64,000 nt of DNA, from contig JH720340.1 of the NCBI GenBank assembly GCA_000231825.2, positions 186,001 to 250,000 on the forward strand, in the 5' to 3' direction. Origin of the DNA: Tetrahymena elliotti 4EA (Eukaryota > Ciliophora > Oligohymenophorea > Hymenostomatida > Tetrahymenidae). How positions within the stretch are numbered: position 1 is the first letter of the stretch; each line of letters begins with the position of its first letter. A program made the translations under genes and the position numbers. Below are positions 53,115 through 64,000 of this stretch, one piece after another. The notes below the pieces were generated by a model. It was not told the DNA's origin. It did not search any database and saw only the letters and a program-made list of their open reading frames with translations.

Positions 53115-55671
53115 ATGAATTAAAATTTAAAGAATATAACTGATAATGATAGAATATAATTATAATCAGATAGAAACTCAAGTTCATCTGAATTCAAATA
53201 AGTGATAAGTGGTTGGGTTTCATATATAGCATTAGGAACGTTTCGTATAGATGATGGCCAATCAATTGAGTATTTATACCCTGCAGAAAGCTTAAGTGTA
53301 GAAGAAAAAAAGAGTATAGCAATGATAAGCTTCCCTGATACAGGGAGTCTTAATTAAGGAAATGATTTGATGATAGAATATTGTTTCAGGATGAAAATTA
53401 GAGATTGTTAGCAATTAGGATTCGTTTTCTTTTTTAGAAAAAAAGATTCAAGCATAGATCGTGGTTATATATAAAAATCAATAGTTATTATAACAAAATT
53501 ACCCCTTATACACTTTTATCAGCACATTTTGAATTTACTTGGTGAATTTTTATATGAAAACAAAACTCCTTATAAAGATTTAATAGAGGTAATTGAAGTT
53601 ATAATTAAATTATTTATCATTTATAAAAGATGACTTCAAAAAGATAATTTGTATATAAAAAAAGAAAGCAATTGCAGATATATAGTAGTGGCCAGAGCCA
53701 GAGAACTCCAAGCTCTACAAACTTTAATTCATGGGGCAAAATTTTACTGTAATCTTTAATTGAATAGAAAAATGAAACATAACTAATATGTATGTAGAAA
53801 TAAATTACTTAGGGAGGGAGATTAAATTTAATATCAAACTTAAGAGAGTGTATTTTAATTAATTTTAAAATGTTAAAATAGGTAAGTATTCCTTAGTATT
53901 TGTTGAAAAATAAGTAGATTAATCAATCTGAATCTCATAATAATATAATTAAATAAAAACAAACAACAGGATCAATGTAAAATTAACTTTACAAAATATT
54001 ACTTATTCATTAACATATTTAAAGGTCTCTAAACAAAAATGGAAAAAATGAAAATAGCTAACATTAATAAGAAGATGTTGAGTCAAATCAATAAAATTCA
54101 AACATTAATGAACATCATAATTTTAGATAAAAAAATAGCTTAAAAATAAATGATAATATATCATAAAATGTAGTAGATAGTATTCAATCGGAAATAAATA
54201 ATAATTTAATTAAAAGCTAAAAATAATAAGAAGAAGTAGGATCAAATAAAATAAATTCTAATCAAAATGGAAGTAGCGATTTTAGATTAAAAAATAATTT
54301 AAAAATCAATCCAGAAGGAAAAGAAAGTTTTGGAATAGGAACTCATTCTTTTACAACTAAGAATACAAATAATAAAATAAATTTTTAAGAAAATTAGTTT
54401 AATTAAAACCTTTAAGACTAAAATTAAGATAAAGTAAATATTGATGCATATCCTAATATTGAGATTCGATAGAAATAAAGATCTAATTCACTTGAAATAT
54501 AACAAGAGTACAGTATTAATAAATAAATTAAGCAAAACAATAATCTTACAGAAATACTTAAGTTAAATGATGCATAAGAAGAAGGACTTTTCTAAGAAAT
54601 AAATGTATTCAGACATGTCTCATTTAATAAGCTACACCTTCTATGGCCAATCTGGGAAATGATCCTAGTTAATTAGCCATTCCTACTAACTACTAATACC
54701 CCAAGTAAGTATTTTAGTTTTCATTCAAATGATTATTTAGTTTTATTGTAGAATTTTTATCTTTTTATTTCATCAAATCGAAGCACTTTATATTATTCAA
54801 CAATAACTCTCATTTAAATTTCAAAAATTTTTATTTGATGATATTATACTCATTCTTTTTCAATGATAATCCTTAAAATTTTATTTTTTTATATTAATAA
54901 AGGTGAATGCTCTGCTGCTATTCTCGGATTTATTTCCCTAATTTCTCCATTATAATTTGCAGGAGATTATCGCCCTTACTTCACAGTTTATGACACCGAA
55001 TATAAAAAAATAAATTAGGAATATGAATAAAATATGTTAAAGAGCTATGTTTTAGGTACATGTAACCCTCTCTTTTAAATGGTAAATCTATTAAAAATAA
55101 AATGAATAATTTAAAATAAAATAATTTAAAAATAGACATTAAAAAATTTTCCTGTTATAATTGGGTTTGATTCAAAATCTGAACAACATTAACTTTTAGA
55201 ATAAAAAAAATCAAAGAAACCATTGTAATCTATAAAATATAATAAAATGAAATCAGATATAATTGCTGACTATAAAGAATTAGAAAAGCTTCTATTAAAC
55301 TCTAATAGTCCTGAAGCAATAGCTATTAATAATACTTTAGTAAGAAAGCATTTTAGACTCTTAACAAATTAATTTTTAGAACCTATTAATAAATATCTGG
55401 ATGAATAAGTTTCTGTAAGAATTATTTTGATTTTTTGAAATATTTATTTATAAATTTAAATTAAAAGCAAATAAAAATATTTGAAGAAAAAGCTTTTATG
55501 GTCTATTTAAAGAAAAAAAAATCTCCTATTTAACACCTTTATAAAGATAAGAGTTAGTTATTTCATTTATATGAAAGGTTTTTAAGGTCTCTAAATTTTA
55601 TTAGATACATTAAAAACAGACCTAATACTTATTATCAAAACCCTTTCCTATAATTTGTAAGGTAATAGTGA
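53115..55671 (+). CDS. DENND6-type DENN-domain protein
   Basis: ATG at 53115 (TGA directly upstream in frame), TGA at 55669-55671. Likely exons: 53115-53588, 53644-53748, 53798-54704, 54903-55081, 55136-55414, 55468-55671; 716 codons (715 aa). The start matches the DENND6/FAM116 N-terminus: GWVSYIALGTFRIDDGQSIE, LYPAESLS, ISFPDTGS, RGYIQKSIVIITKLPLIHF, then WPEPENSKLYKLQFMG. After a long Q/N-rich insertion come the DENN core NVFRHVSFNKLHLLWPIWEM, then GDYRPYFTVYDTEYKKI, LGTCNPLFQ and a C-terminal helical part. DENND6 proteins are exchange factors for Rab GTPases (Rab14 in animals) in endosomal recycling; that role is inferred here. The second and third exon boundaries are less certain: another splice (intron 53589-53629) also keeps a frame open but loses the WPxP...MG motif. 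Confidence 0.85.
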
Positions 55672-56158
55672 TCTCAACAAAACATTTATTTTTTTAGTTA
55701 TTTAATTTAGTTAATACTTTTTCAATCATAAAATAATATGTATATTTTCAGCTATATTTAAGTTGTTTTTGTAATTACCTGTTTATATTATATATATTAC
55801 TTAATAGATTACTTTTGTAGTAAGGTATCCTACCTATTGCACTTATTTGTATTGAAAAATTAAAAATATAAAATCAAATATATTTAAGATTATGGGTAGT
55901 TTTTTATTTAAAATAATTGCTAACTCTGCCATCTAAATGTAAAAGTTTAAATTTTTTTAACCTTATTAATTTGTTTAAGAATAATTTTTGACATTTTTAT
56001 TGAAATCAAATTAAATAAATTTTGAATAAAATAACATAAATAAAATCTAGAAAACAAAACACTTTTAAAATTTGTGATAATTAATTTAATTTACTTTTAG
56101 TTTTAAAAAAGTTTGAGATTTTAATTATATTTTCATTCAAAATTTTAGCTCAGCTACA
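55672..56158. other. Convergent intergenic spacer
   Basis: About 490 bp of AT-rich DNA separates the ends of the DENND6-type gene and the first AlkC-type gene. Nothing further is seen. Confidence 0.5.
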
Positions 56159-57535
56159 TCATTTTTCTTCTAACAATTTAAACTATGTTCTTGCTTTTTC
56201 TGTACCATTGACTATAATTGATAAATAATGAATTCCTGGATAATGTTTTCTCGTTGTAAGTTATTAAACTCTTTAATTTCCTTCAAGGGTTATTTTCTTT
56301 TGAGGTAACTTAAATTAATTTTTAAACATGAAAATCTTAGACGAGTGAGCTCCATTACTTTTTAAGTAATCTATTTAATATTCTATACGAAGACTATTTT
56401 AAATTTAATCTCCGTTAACTTCATTTTAGGAATCTTCTTCTTCATCTCCTTCCTATTCCTGATCTAATTTATTACTATTTTCTTCCCATGAATCATCGCT
56501 TTCATCATATTATTTTTTATTTTTCATTTATTTACTTAATAACTTTTAAGCTTCTTTTTTAACATCTAATTACTATACAATAATCTTTTTATTGTTAATA
56601 TTTGTCTCTTCATTATTTGAGTTAATTTTATTTAATGTATCTTCAATATCAAAACTAAAGGAAAACTAGGTTCCTATCCTGATATTTTTTTCATGAATAA
56701 CTAAATTAGTAACCTTAACTGATTCTATATCACCTACTCCAAATAATTCTAAAGCCTCTTAATTTCCTTTTTTTAGTAAAGTTCTACATGCCCTTTTTAC
56801 AATAAATTATGTGCCTTAGTTACTAATTTGTTTCCAATCTGTACAAATATTGAGTACAAGTTCTGGGTGGTTTTTGCTTATATCGTTTAAATTATTTGCC
56901 ACACTTTTTTAAACATAAAGCTCTGGGTCTTCTTTTAATTGATCTAAAATTGGTAGAATAGGAGTTGGATCTTTTACAAAATCATTCAGTCTAAAGCTCC
57001 AAGGTAATAAAGGTCTACATCCCTCACTTGCTAATCTTCTTACATGATGATTATCATCTTTTGACCATCTATACATATACTGCATGGCATCTTGTCCATA
57101 TTTTTAGATGAATGGCCTTACTGCAAATTCAGAAGAACTATTTACAGTAAATTCCTAAAATTTTAGAATAAATGCTTATTTTAAGTCTTTTTTATGAAAA
57201 ATCACCTTTAACGCAAACATAGATTCATCCAAGTACTCTATTCCATAAAGAGAAACAAACTCAGGAAAAATCATATTTATAAAATTATTTGAAAGTCTTC
57301 CATTAACATCAAGCAAAATGTTAATAGCATCTAGATATGGCTTATTTAAAACGGCCTATATAGTTTTAGATACATGAGTCATTCTCTCTTTGAGTTCTTT
57401 ATCATTCCACTCATCATCAAAAATCAAATTTAAAAATTCCTTTTAATTAAATAAAGGAAAAGATTTTTAAATCTGCTATCCAATACTTGTGATATTTTAT
57501 TTAGTTAAAAAAATATCTTTTAAAGCCTTAGACAT
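56159..57535 (-). CDS. alkC: AlkC-type DNA alkylation repair protein, copy 1
   Basis: ATG at 57533-57535, TGA at 56159-56161. The HEAT-like repeat body carries the family signature [40 protein letters not shown] and [16 protein letters not shown], then [13 protein letters not shown] and ALELFG. The C-terminal ~190 residues form an Ig-like beta domain ([14 protein letters not shown] ... [14 protein letters not shown] ... [18 protein letters not shown]), split by an acidic/Gln-rich insertion of about 80 residues. AlkC enzymes are DNA glycosylases that excise N3-alkylated adenine; activity here is inferred. A 51-nt GTGATT...TTTTAG segment (57155-57205) matches the intron position of copies 2 and 3; it is a multiple of three with no TGA, so protein length is 441 aa spliced or 458 aa if retained. 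Confidence 0.9.
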
Positions 57536-58470
57536 CTTTTAATATTTAGTAAAATAAATTAATTGTTTGATATTAAACAGTATTTGATTCAGTTGATTTT
57601 TAAAAATAATTAAATCTTCTTTCAATCTTCTATTTTTTGAAATAAATAATAAAAACCGCAATCAATAATAAGCACCAATAATTTTAGCAAACAACTAATA
57701 AATACTAACCCAACTAAAATTATAATTAGAAAATCCTAATCTCACTAAAATCATTTTTATATTTTAAAACATTTGAATAAAGTTTAAACATCTGTTAGCC
57801 AATATAATTTATATTTATTATTGGATTTAAGAATTACTCTAAATTTTTAATATGACTATTTTTACATCTTCGATTTTTTCAATTAATATTTTTTGATTAA
57901 GTTGTTGTTACTTCATATTATTTAGAATTCTTTTGATATTTTAAAATATCACATACATAAAACTATTTATATTTTATTCTATTAATCATCATTTTTCTAA
58001 AATATTTTCCTATGAAGTTAGGTTGATGGTATTGATTTTTAAAAAATTTTTCTAAGTAATTTCTTACTCCCTGAAATTTTAAATTAATAGGTACATATAT
58101 TATTCTTCAACAGTTAGATTTAAAAAAAGAATCTTTTGTAACAATTGAATAGAGATAATTTTAGATCAAATCTAAGAGATATTTTCTCAAATACACTACT
58201 AAATTTAGTTTGATTCAAAGATTAATAGTGTTATTATTATTTTTTTTTCAGATAAAGTTAATTTTTGAAAACCAATCTACCTACTATTAAAAGGAGGTAT
58301 TTCAACAAATATTAAAAAAAACAAAAATAAAAATATTTTTTTGTTATTATTCATTTTTAAACCAATACAAAATGAACATAGTTATCGAATAATTTTATTA
58401 ACTTCATTTTGTTTTTGTCTCATAATAAAGTTTAATACAGCTTTTAATAAACTTAACTTAGCAAATATTT
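57536..58470. other. Intergenic spacer between AlkC copies 1 and 2
   Basis: About 935 bp of AT-rich DNA, containing the promoter of copy 1. A chance open frame at 58341-58532 on the plus strand overlaps the end of copy 2 and is a shadow. No repeat flanking the copies was noticed. Confidence 0.5.
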
Positions 58471-59768
58471 TCATGATTCTTCATAAAGTTCAAAAGGAAC
58501 TTTGGCTTTTTCTATACCATTTACAACAATAGAAAAATAATGTACTCCAGGATAATGTTTTCTAGTTACTATTTACTCTACATTTTAATATCCTTAAAAA
58601 TATACCTTTTATTTCTAAAGAGTATACTGGCCTCTAAAAATAAAAACTTTAGGAGAATAAGTACCATTTTTTTTTAAATAATAAATTTTATATTCTATTC
58701 TTAACATTTTTTTCTATTTATTGTCTAAACTTTATAAAATTTATTCTTACTCATTTGTTTTCCCTTCTTTAAAGGAATTTGTATCCTTACTTTCAATATT
58801 TTTGATTTATAATTATTCATCTTGCTAATCAAGTTATTCACTTTCATCATTTTAACATAACTAAGTATCCTCTATATCAAAACTAAAAGAAAAGGATGTT
58901 CCAATTCTTACTTACATTGGATTAATTTTTAAGTTAGAAACTTAGATAGAGTCATTGCTTGCTACACCAAATAAAGTCAAAGCATCTTAATTTCCTTATT
59001 TTAAAATTGTTCTACATGCTCTCTTTAAAATAAATTTAGTACTTTGGCTATCTATATTTTTCCATGAATTACATATTTGTATTATCAAATTTGGATGATT
59101 TTTGCTTATATCATTTAAATTATTGGCTACACTTTTTAAAACATAAATCTCAGGGTCTTATTTTAAGTTTTCCAGAATGGGAAGTATAGGGCTTGGATCT
59201 TTAACATATTATGGAATTTTAAAACTCCAAGGTAGCAAAGGTCTGCAACCTTCACTTGCTAGTCTTCTAACATGAAAATTTTAATCTTTAGACCATTCAT
59301 ACATATATTTCATAGCTTCTTATTCATTTTATAGAATGAAATGCCTAATTGTGAATTCAGAAGTACTCGTTTTCGTAAACTCCTATTATTATTTAAATTT
59401 AATTTAAATTAAAGAATTTTTTTATAATTTTTAATTACCTTTAAAGCATTCATTGATTCATGGAAATGATCTTATCCATAAAGTTCAACATAGTATGGAA
59501 ACATCAAATGACTATAGCTTTATTCTAGTCTTTTGTTAGTATCTATAAGAATATCTAGTGTTTATAAATAATTCAAGTTTAGAATATTATGTATGCATTA
59601 ACTAATATGCTATGGACATTCTTTTATTTTTTTTGTGTCCCATTCATCATCGAAAACTTAATTCATAAAAGCTCTATTATCAAAGGCTGAATAAGTTTTC
59701 TTAATTTATTATCCAATCTAGGAAACAATTTCCTTTGACATAATAGTATTAACTAATTTATTTCTCAT
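58471..59768 (-). CDS. alkC: AlkC-type DNA alkylation repair protein, copy 2
   Basis: ATG at 59766-59768, TGA at 58471-58473, one intron 59383-59438 (56 nt) placed exactly between SMNALK and EFTKTSTSEF; 414 codons (413 aa). It has the same architecture as copy 1: [72 protein letters not shown], then the Ig-like domain [14 protein letters not shown] ... LRIEYKIYYLKKNG ... TRKHYPGVHYFSIVVNG. The insertion in the Ig-like domain is shorter than in copy 1. Start chosen by alignment with copy 1. All conserved family blocks are intact, so it should be functional. Confidence 0.9.
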
Positions 59769-60057
59769 TTTTTATATTTAATCAAATTTTATTTATTATA
59801 AAGCATGTTTTAAAATTTTCACACCTTAAAAGTATTGAAACTAGACAATTTATAATTTTTTAATTTATCTATAGTTCAAAAAAAACAATATTTGCCACAA
59901 GAGTTGTTGTAAATAGTTTCTACTTAGAAAAAATTAAGTAGATTTTCTGATAAATCAGGACAAATAAATAATTATTAAATCTCTACTTTAATGTTATTAA
60001 ATATTTTTAATTGAAAAAGAACAAAAAATACTATTCATAAACAAACAAATAAATAAA

Positions 60058-61340
60058 TCATTTTTCTTAATCATATAAATAAAATTCTTGTTTTTCACTT
60101 TCTAATCCATTAATAACAATAGAAATATAATGTACTCCTGGGTAATATGTTTTACCCATTTCATTTACTGCCTTATGATGCCTACTGAGAGTAATTATCT
60201 TTTTTTTAAGATTGTAATTATAACGCATTGAGTACACTTATGGAGAGTGTTTTCCATTCTTTTTTAAATAATATATTTTGTAATCTATTCTTAAAATGCT
60301 TTTTTGTTCTTTATTCAAATTTTATTATAATTCTTGATTCGGTGTTTCATTAATTTACGAATTAAAATCGTTATTATTTTAATTCTCTTACATTATTTAT
60401 TCTTCTGGTTACTATTAAACAGTTGTTTCTTTAGATTATTACATGTCTTCTAGATGAAAACTAAATGTAAATTATTATCCTATCCTTATATTTTTTTCTT
60501 GAATTTTTATATTAGAAACTCTCACTTATTCTTTAGCTCCTACTCCAAAAATATTTAAGGCATCTTAATTCCCTTATTTTAAAATAGTCCTACATGCTTT
60601 TTTTATAATAAATTTTGTAGAACTACTATCTAATTTACTCCATTCTCTACATAATTAAATTACTAAATCAGGATGATGTCTGCTTATATCATTAAGATTA
60701 TTAGACACACTTCTCTAAACATATAATTCAGGGTCTTATTTAAGTTCTTATAATATTGGAATAATTGGAGTTGGATCCTTAACAAACTATTACAATCTAA
60801 AACTCCAAGGTAAAATAGGTCTACAACCTTCACTTGCTAACCTTCTAACATGATGATCTTTATCTGTTGCCCATTGATAAAGATACTGCATAGATTTTTC
60901 CTAGTCTTTATGGATAAACTATCTTATTGCAAATTCAGATGAGCTTGTTCTTGTGAATTCCTAGATGTTTAAATAAATTATAAAATATCTACTTTAAGTA
61001 AATTATAAATTACTTTTAAGGCTTACATAGACTCATCAAAATAATCTAATCCATATAAACTAACATATTCTGGCAATATTAAGTTTGTTAAATTATATTT
61101 TAGATTTTTATTTGCATGTAGAAGTATTTCTAAGGAATCTAAGTAGGGTTTATTCAAAGTTTAATGTATTTTCTGACTTAAATGAACCATACAAAACTTT
61201 GTATCAACCTATTCCCATTATTCATCAAAAACTAAATCTAAAAAGAGTTTTTAATCAAAGGAAGAATATGATTCAAGAATCTTATTGCTAAAAAACTCAA
61301 TAGCTTATCTATTATAAAGCAACTATTTAAATCTTGACAT
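60058..61340 (-). CDS. alkC: AlkC-type DNA alkylation repair protein, copy 3
   Basis: ATG at 61338-61340, TGA at 60058-60060, one intron 60961-61013 (53 nt) at the same codon boundary as in copies 1 and 2; 410 codons (409 aa). The body signature is kept ([72 protein letters not shown]). The Ig-like domain is the most diverged of the three: the TTRKHYPG block reads MGKTYYPGVHYISIVING, and the preceding Gln-rich insertion differs. The catalytic body is therefore under stronger constraint than the Ig-like domain across the set. Only 289 bp separate it from copy 2. Confidence 0.9.
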
Positions 61341-61568
61341 TCTTAAATTTTTTTTAAATCAAAATTTAAATTAATTAATTATATTTTAATAATTAAGTTT
61401 TCTTGTTTAAAATAAGCAGTTTAATTATTTCCAGAACAATCCTCTGTTAAAAAATTTCAAAATTTAATTAAATCGCCGCAAATTGGGAAATCTAATTAAT
61501 CAAAATATATGTATTAGGTTACTTTTATATTAGATAATTTGATAGTGTAGGAATAACTAATTTTTAGC

Positions 61569-62993
61569 TCAATCATAATTTAATGATTTTTAATCACTAT
61601 TAACTTTTTCTAAGTTTGTTTATTTTAATTCAACTTTTATTCTTTTCCCCATCAAGCATATTCCATTTAATTCTTTTATTGCATGGGCAGCTTCATATGG
61701 CTAATTGAAGCTTACAAATCCATACCCTCTGCTCTCACCACTTTGCTTTCTACAAACAGTCACTGAAATTATATTTCCATAACCTGAAAATAGTTCAAAG
61801 AGGTTTTTTTCATTAAAAGATTTAGGAAGATGAAAAACAAAAATATTAGAGTGGGAAGGACCTTAGATTACATATTTTTATGAAGTGTATTTTTTGTTAT
61901 TTTCCTTGTTTTTATTTTACTTAGAGAAATCTATGTGGCGTGGAAATAATTTAGGAGTAATAGTACAAGAACCATCTTCATGCCAAATCAATGATTAGTA
62001 AGGAGGATACTCTGTTGACGAAGTATCAGTATCTGGATGGTAATATATGGGCTTTGTTTCCTCTGCATTAAAATACTCATAGTAATATCTCTCAAAAGGT
62101 ATAGTAGAAGGAATAGGACCACTTTAGACTGACTAGTTTGTGCTTTCTCTCAAATATTTTTTTATTTACTTAGCCTTTTTGTTATAGCTTTTTTCTATGA
62201 AAGAAGCTTTCAATTTTTTATTTAAAGCCAAAAAAATACTTTATTTGTTTAAATTTTAGACAGCTAAATGAGCACTTTCTTTATCATGATATTTGAGAAA
62301 AGCATGACCTTTACACTCATTAGTTATATTATCTCTGATGACTTTTAATTTTTAGATTCTACCAAAATTATCAAATATATTAGAAATACTTGTATCAGAA
62401 ATCAAACCAGGTAAGTTTTTAATAATTAGTTTATGACTTGAATTCTCACTAACTCCAAGTCTTTCTTCTTCTCCAGAAGCCCATTTCATCACTATTTCCT
62501 ATTTACTATTTGGAAAATGTTTATTTTTATAGAACTCCATAACCTTCTCTGCTTCAGTGATAGAAGTAAAAGTAGCAAAAGCGCATCCTTGATGTCGAAA
62601 TTTTTCATCTCTTATCACTTCGATTAAGGTAATGCAAGAGTGTTTCTAAAAAAAAATTTTTAAATCTCCTTCCTACCAGGATTTAGGAACTTACCCTATA
62701 AATATTTTTATAGGGATAGTTTTAACTAATATCTAAATATCAAGAACAAAATTATTTTTATCATGATTTATACTAAATTGAGATTATTTATCTCTGTTAG
62801 CTGATTTCTCCAAAAGTTATAATAATTAATTTGTTTACTATTACAAACTATCTAAATCAACAATATCCTCATCTTCTTTCATCTCTTTTGTTTGATCGAA
62901 ATTCTGTAAGAGATTATTGAATGAGATCAGGTCCTTTTAAAACCTGTAATCAATCTCAAAAGAATTATCTTCCTACTATTGTTAGCTGTTCAT
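61569..62993 (-). CDS. CELF/Bruno-like RNA-binding protein with three RRMs
   Basis: ATG at 62991-62993, TGA at 61569-61571, no intron, 475 codons (474 aa). RRM1 at about 96-175: IKIFIGQVPKSWQEGDLK, then RHQGCAFATF. RRM2 at about 184-265: HKLIIKNLPGLISDTSISNI, CKGHAFLKY. RRM3 at about 380-460: SNIFVFHLPKSFNEKNLFEL, SRGYGFVSFNQPYEAAHAI, GKRIKVELK. Two close N-terminal RRMs, a ~110-residue linker and one C-terminal RRM, with IGQVP in RNP2 of the first and FHLP in the last, is the CELF/Bruno arrangement. Such proteins control mRNA splicing, translation or decay in the nucleus and cytoplasm; targets here are unknown. RRM2 RNP1 is less canonical (GHAFLKY), and the linker is Tyr-rich rather than Gln-rich. 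Confidence 0.9.
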
Positions 62994-63406
62994 AGTTTTA
63001 TTTAAATTAGTTATCAACACTGAAATTATTTGATTTCAAAGAAAAATCAAATTTAAAAATTAAAAATTGTTCAAAATAGTTAGCAACTAAACTATTAACA
63101 ATTTAATTTATTATTTTATTGAAGATATATTTTTTGGCTATCAAATATATTTAATTATCAATTAGAAATTCATTTCATTGTTTTTAGTAATCAAATCAAA
63201 ATAAGTGTTTATTAAGTTCATATCAAATAAATAAAAACAGATAGAAAAAGTATCTGATAAGGTAATATTTTATTTCTACAAAATTTAAAAACTTGAACAA
63301 AGAATATGGATATTTAAAAATAGGAGATGTTGTATATTTTTAATAGCAAAATACATACAATAAAATAAATTAAATAGTTGTTTTGCATAAAGACTATTTC
63401 TTTTTT
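62994..63406. other. Intergenic spacer
   Basis: About 410 bp between the CELF-like start and the OPA3-like stop, both minus strand. AT-rich, and it should contain the CELF-like promoter. Nothing else is seen. Confidence 0.5.
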
Positions 63407-63982
63407 TCAGCTAATCCTGTTTATGATTGTTTCCATTGAAAATATCTTTTCATTTAGTTTAGCAATGTTTATTTAATTTTCTATTGAAGTTTACAAATGT
63501 TTGTCAAAAATCTAGTTTTAGCCTTAAACAACAGAGCTCCACATTTATTGTTAGATATCCCATTTAGCTCTTAATACTTCTAATTCTTTTTTAATTTCAT
63601 TCTTTTACCTGTTTAAATAATACACTTCTTCTTCAAGCCTATCTTTTCTTTCTTTTTCTTCCTACATCTCTCGATGCTTTTATATTCCTTAAGAAATCGT
63701 AATATAACCAATTACTCCATACACTATAACAACCTCAATAAAGAAGTTAGCAAAATTTTCTAAAGCTTTTTCATCACTAAGTAAAACTTCTTTAACTTTT
63801 CCTTCATAACCTAAAAATCTTCTGTTGATCCATGCCTCCCAATTATAAATAATATTTCCCCACCTAACAAGTGTTTCTCTTGGAGTACCACCTATTTTTT
63901 GTATCCCAACTTTAAATATAACTACAATAGGCCTAGAAAATACTTTTCCAACTAAAGAAAGAGCTTTAAGAAGAGGTAACAT
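63407..63982 (-). CDS. OPA3: OPA3-like protein
   Basis: ATG at 63980-63982, TGA at 63407-63409, no intron, 192 codons (191 aa). The N-terminus LPLLKALSLVGKVFSRPIV and the following residues match the OPA3 family opening (P-L-x-K-x-x-x-L-x-x-K-x-x-S-K/R-P-x), then RWGNIIYNWEAWINRRFLGY, the family's central block, and a hydrophobic segment (FFIEVVIVYGVIGYITIS) that anchors or inserts in membrane. A C-terminal coiled coil (about 110-150) follows, as in animal and fungal OPA3, then a ~40-residue extension. OPA3 is a mitochondrial (and reported peroxisomal) membrane protein affecting organelle morphology; localisation here is inferred. Only 18 bases upstream of the ATG are in the window, so an earlier start cannot be excluded. 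Confidence 0.88.
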
Positions 63983-64000
63983 TTAACTATTTGAAAATAT

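Noticed and set aside
53630..53797. Second open frame in the DENND6-type gene (splice 53589-53629)
   Set aside because: It needs one intron fewer, but loses the conserved WPxP...MG motif that sits at the expected place in the other frame; kept only as an alternative.
62646..62694. GTAAGT...TTTTAG segment that looks like an intron in the CELF-like gene
   Set aside because: Read through, it encodes the expected RRM1 sequence after IFIG (QVPKSW...); removing 49 nt would break the frame.
1..64000. tRNA, rRNA, CRISPR, transposase or telomeric (C4A2) sequence
   Set aside because: Scanned by eye on both strands; no B-box-like GGTTCGA element in a cloverleaf context, no direct-repeat/spacer array, no transposase motif and no telomeric run was found.

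Overview
This is almost certainly macronuclear DNA of an oligohymenophorean ciliate, most likely Tetrahymena. The sequence is very AT-rich. Every convincing gene is full of TAA and TAG codons at positions where glutamine fits, and ends at TGA, so only TGA is stop. Introns are short (about 40-200 nt), AT-rich and GT...AG, and start codons sit in A-rich context. A standard-code reading shatters every gene, so the window was re-read by hand with the ciliate code. For 16 genes the spliced exon lengths add up to whole codons; two of these have an alternative splice reading (7.2 kb and 53.7 kb). No tRNA, rRNA, CRISPR array, transposon or telomeric repeat was recognised.

Layout. 1-9.6 kb: two cyclic-nucleotide-binding-domain (CNBD) paralogues on the minus strand, flanking an unrelated Q/N-rich gene. 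9.6-10.9 kb: spacer with one weak candidate gene. 10.9-19.0 kb: a divergent pair of coiled-coil genes of centrosome/cilium character (CSPP1-like minus, IQ-motif plus). 20.1-22.5 kb: an unknown gene. 22.9-24.4 kb: a secreted beta-helix (pectate-lyase-superfamily) gene. 24.4-27.1 kb: a long spacer holding a diverged tandem repeat. 27.1-40.5 kb: four disordered genes, one with a protist-type CTFKP motif and an internal repeat. 42.6-47.3 kb: a ten-exon DYRK-family kinase. 48.5-52.0 kb: a Q/N-rich gene. 53.1-55.7 kb: a DENND6-type DENN-domain gene. 56.2-61.3 kb: three tandem AlkC-type DNA alkylation repair genes. 61.6-63.0 kb: a CELF/Bruno-like three-RRM protein. 63.4-64.0 kb: an OPA3-like gene.

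There is no operon structure, as expected for a nuclear genome. Recognisable functions are signalling (CNBD proteins, DYRK), membrane traffic (DENND6), RNA control (CELF-like), organelle biology (OPA3) and DNA repair (AlkC). The standout is the AlkC cluster: three intron-containing copies of an otherwise mainly bacterial glycosylase family, each retaining the C-terminal Ig-like domain known from bacterial AlkC, with the intron in the same place in all three.
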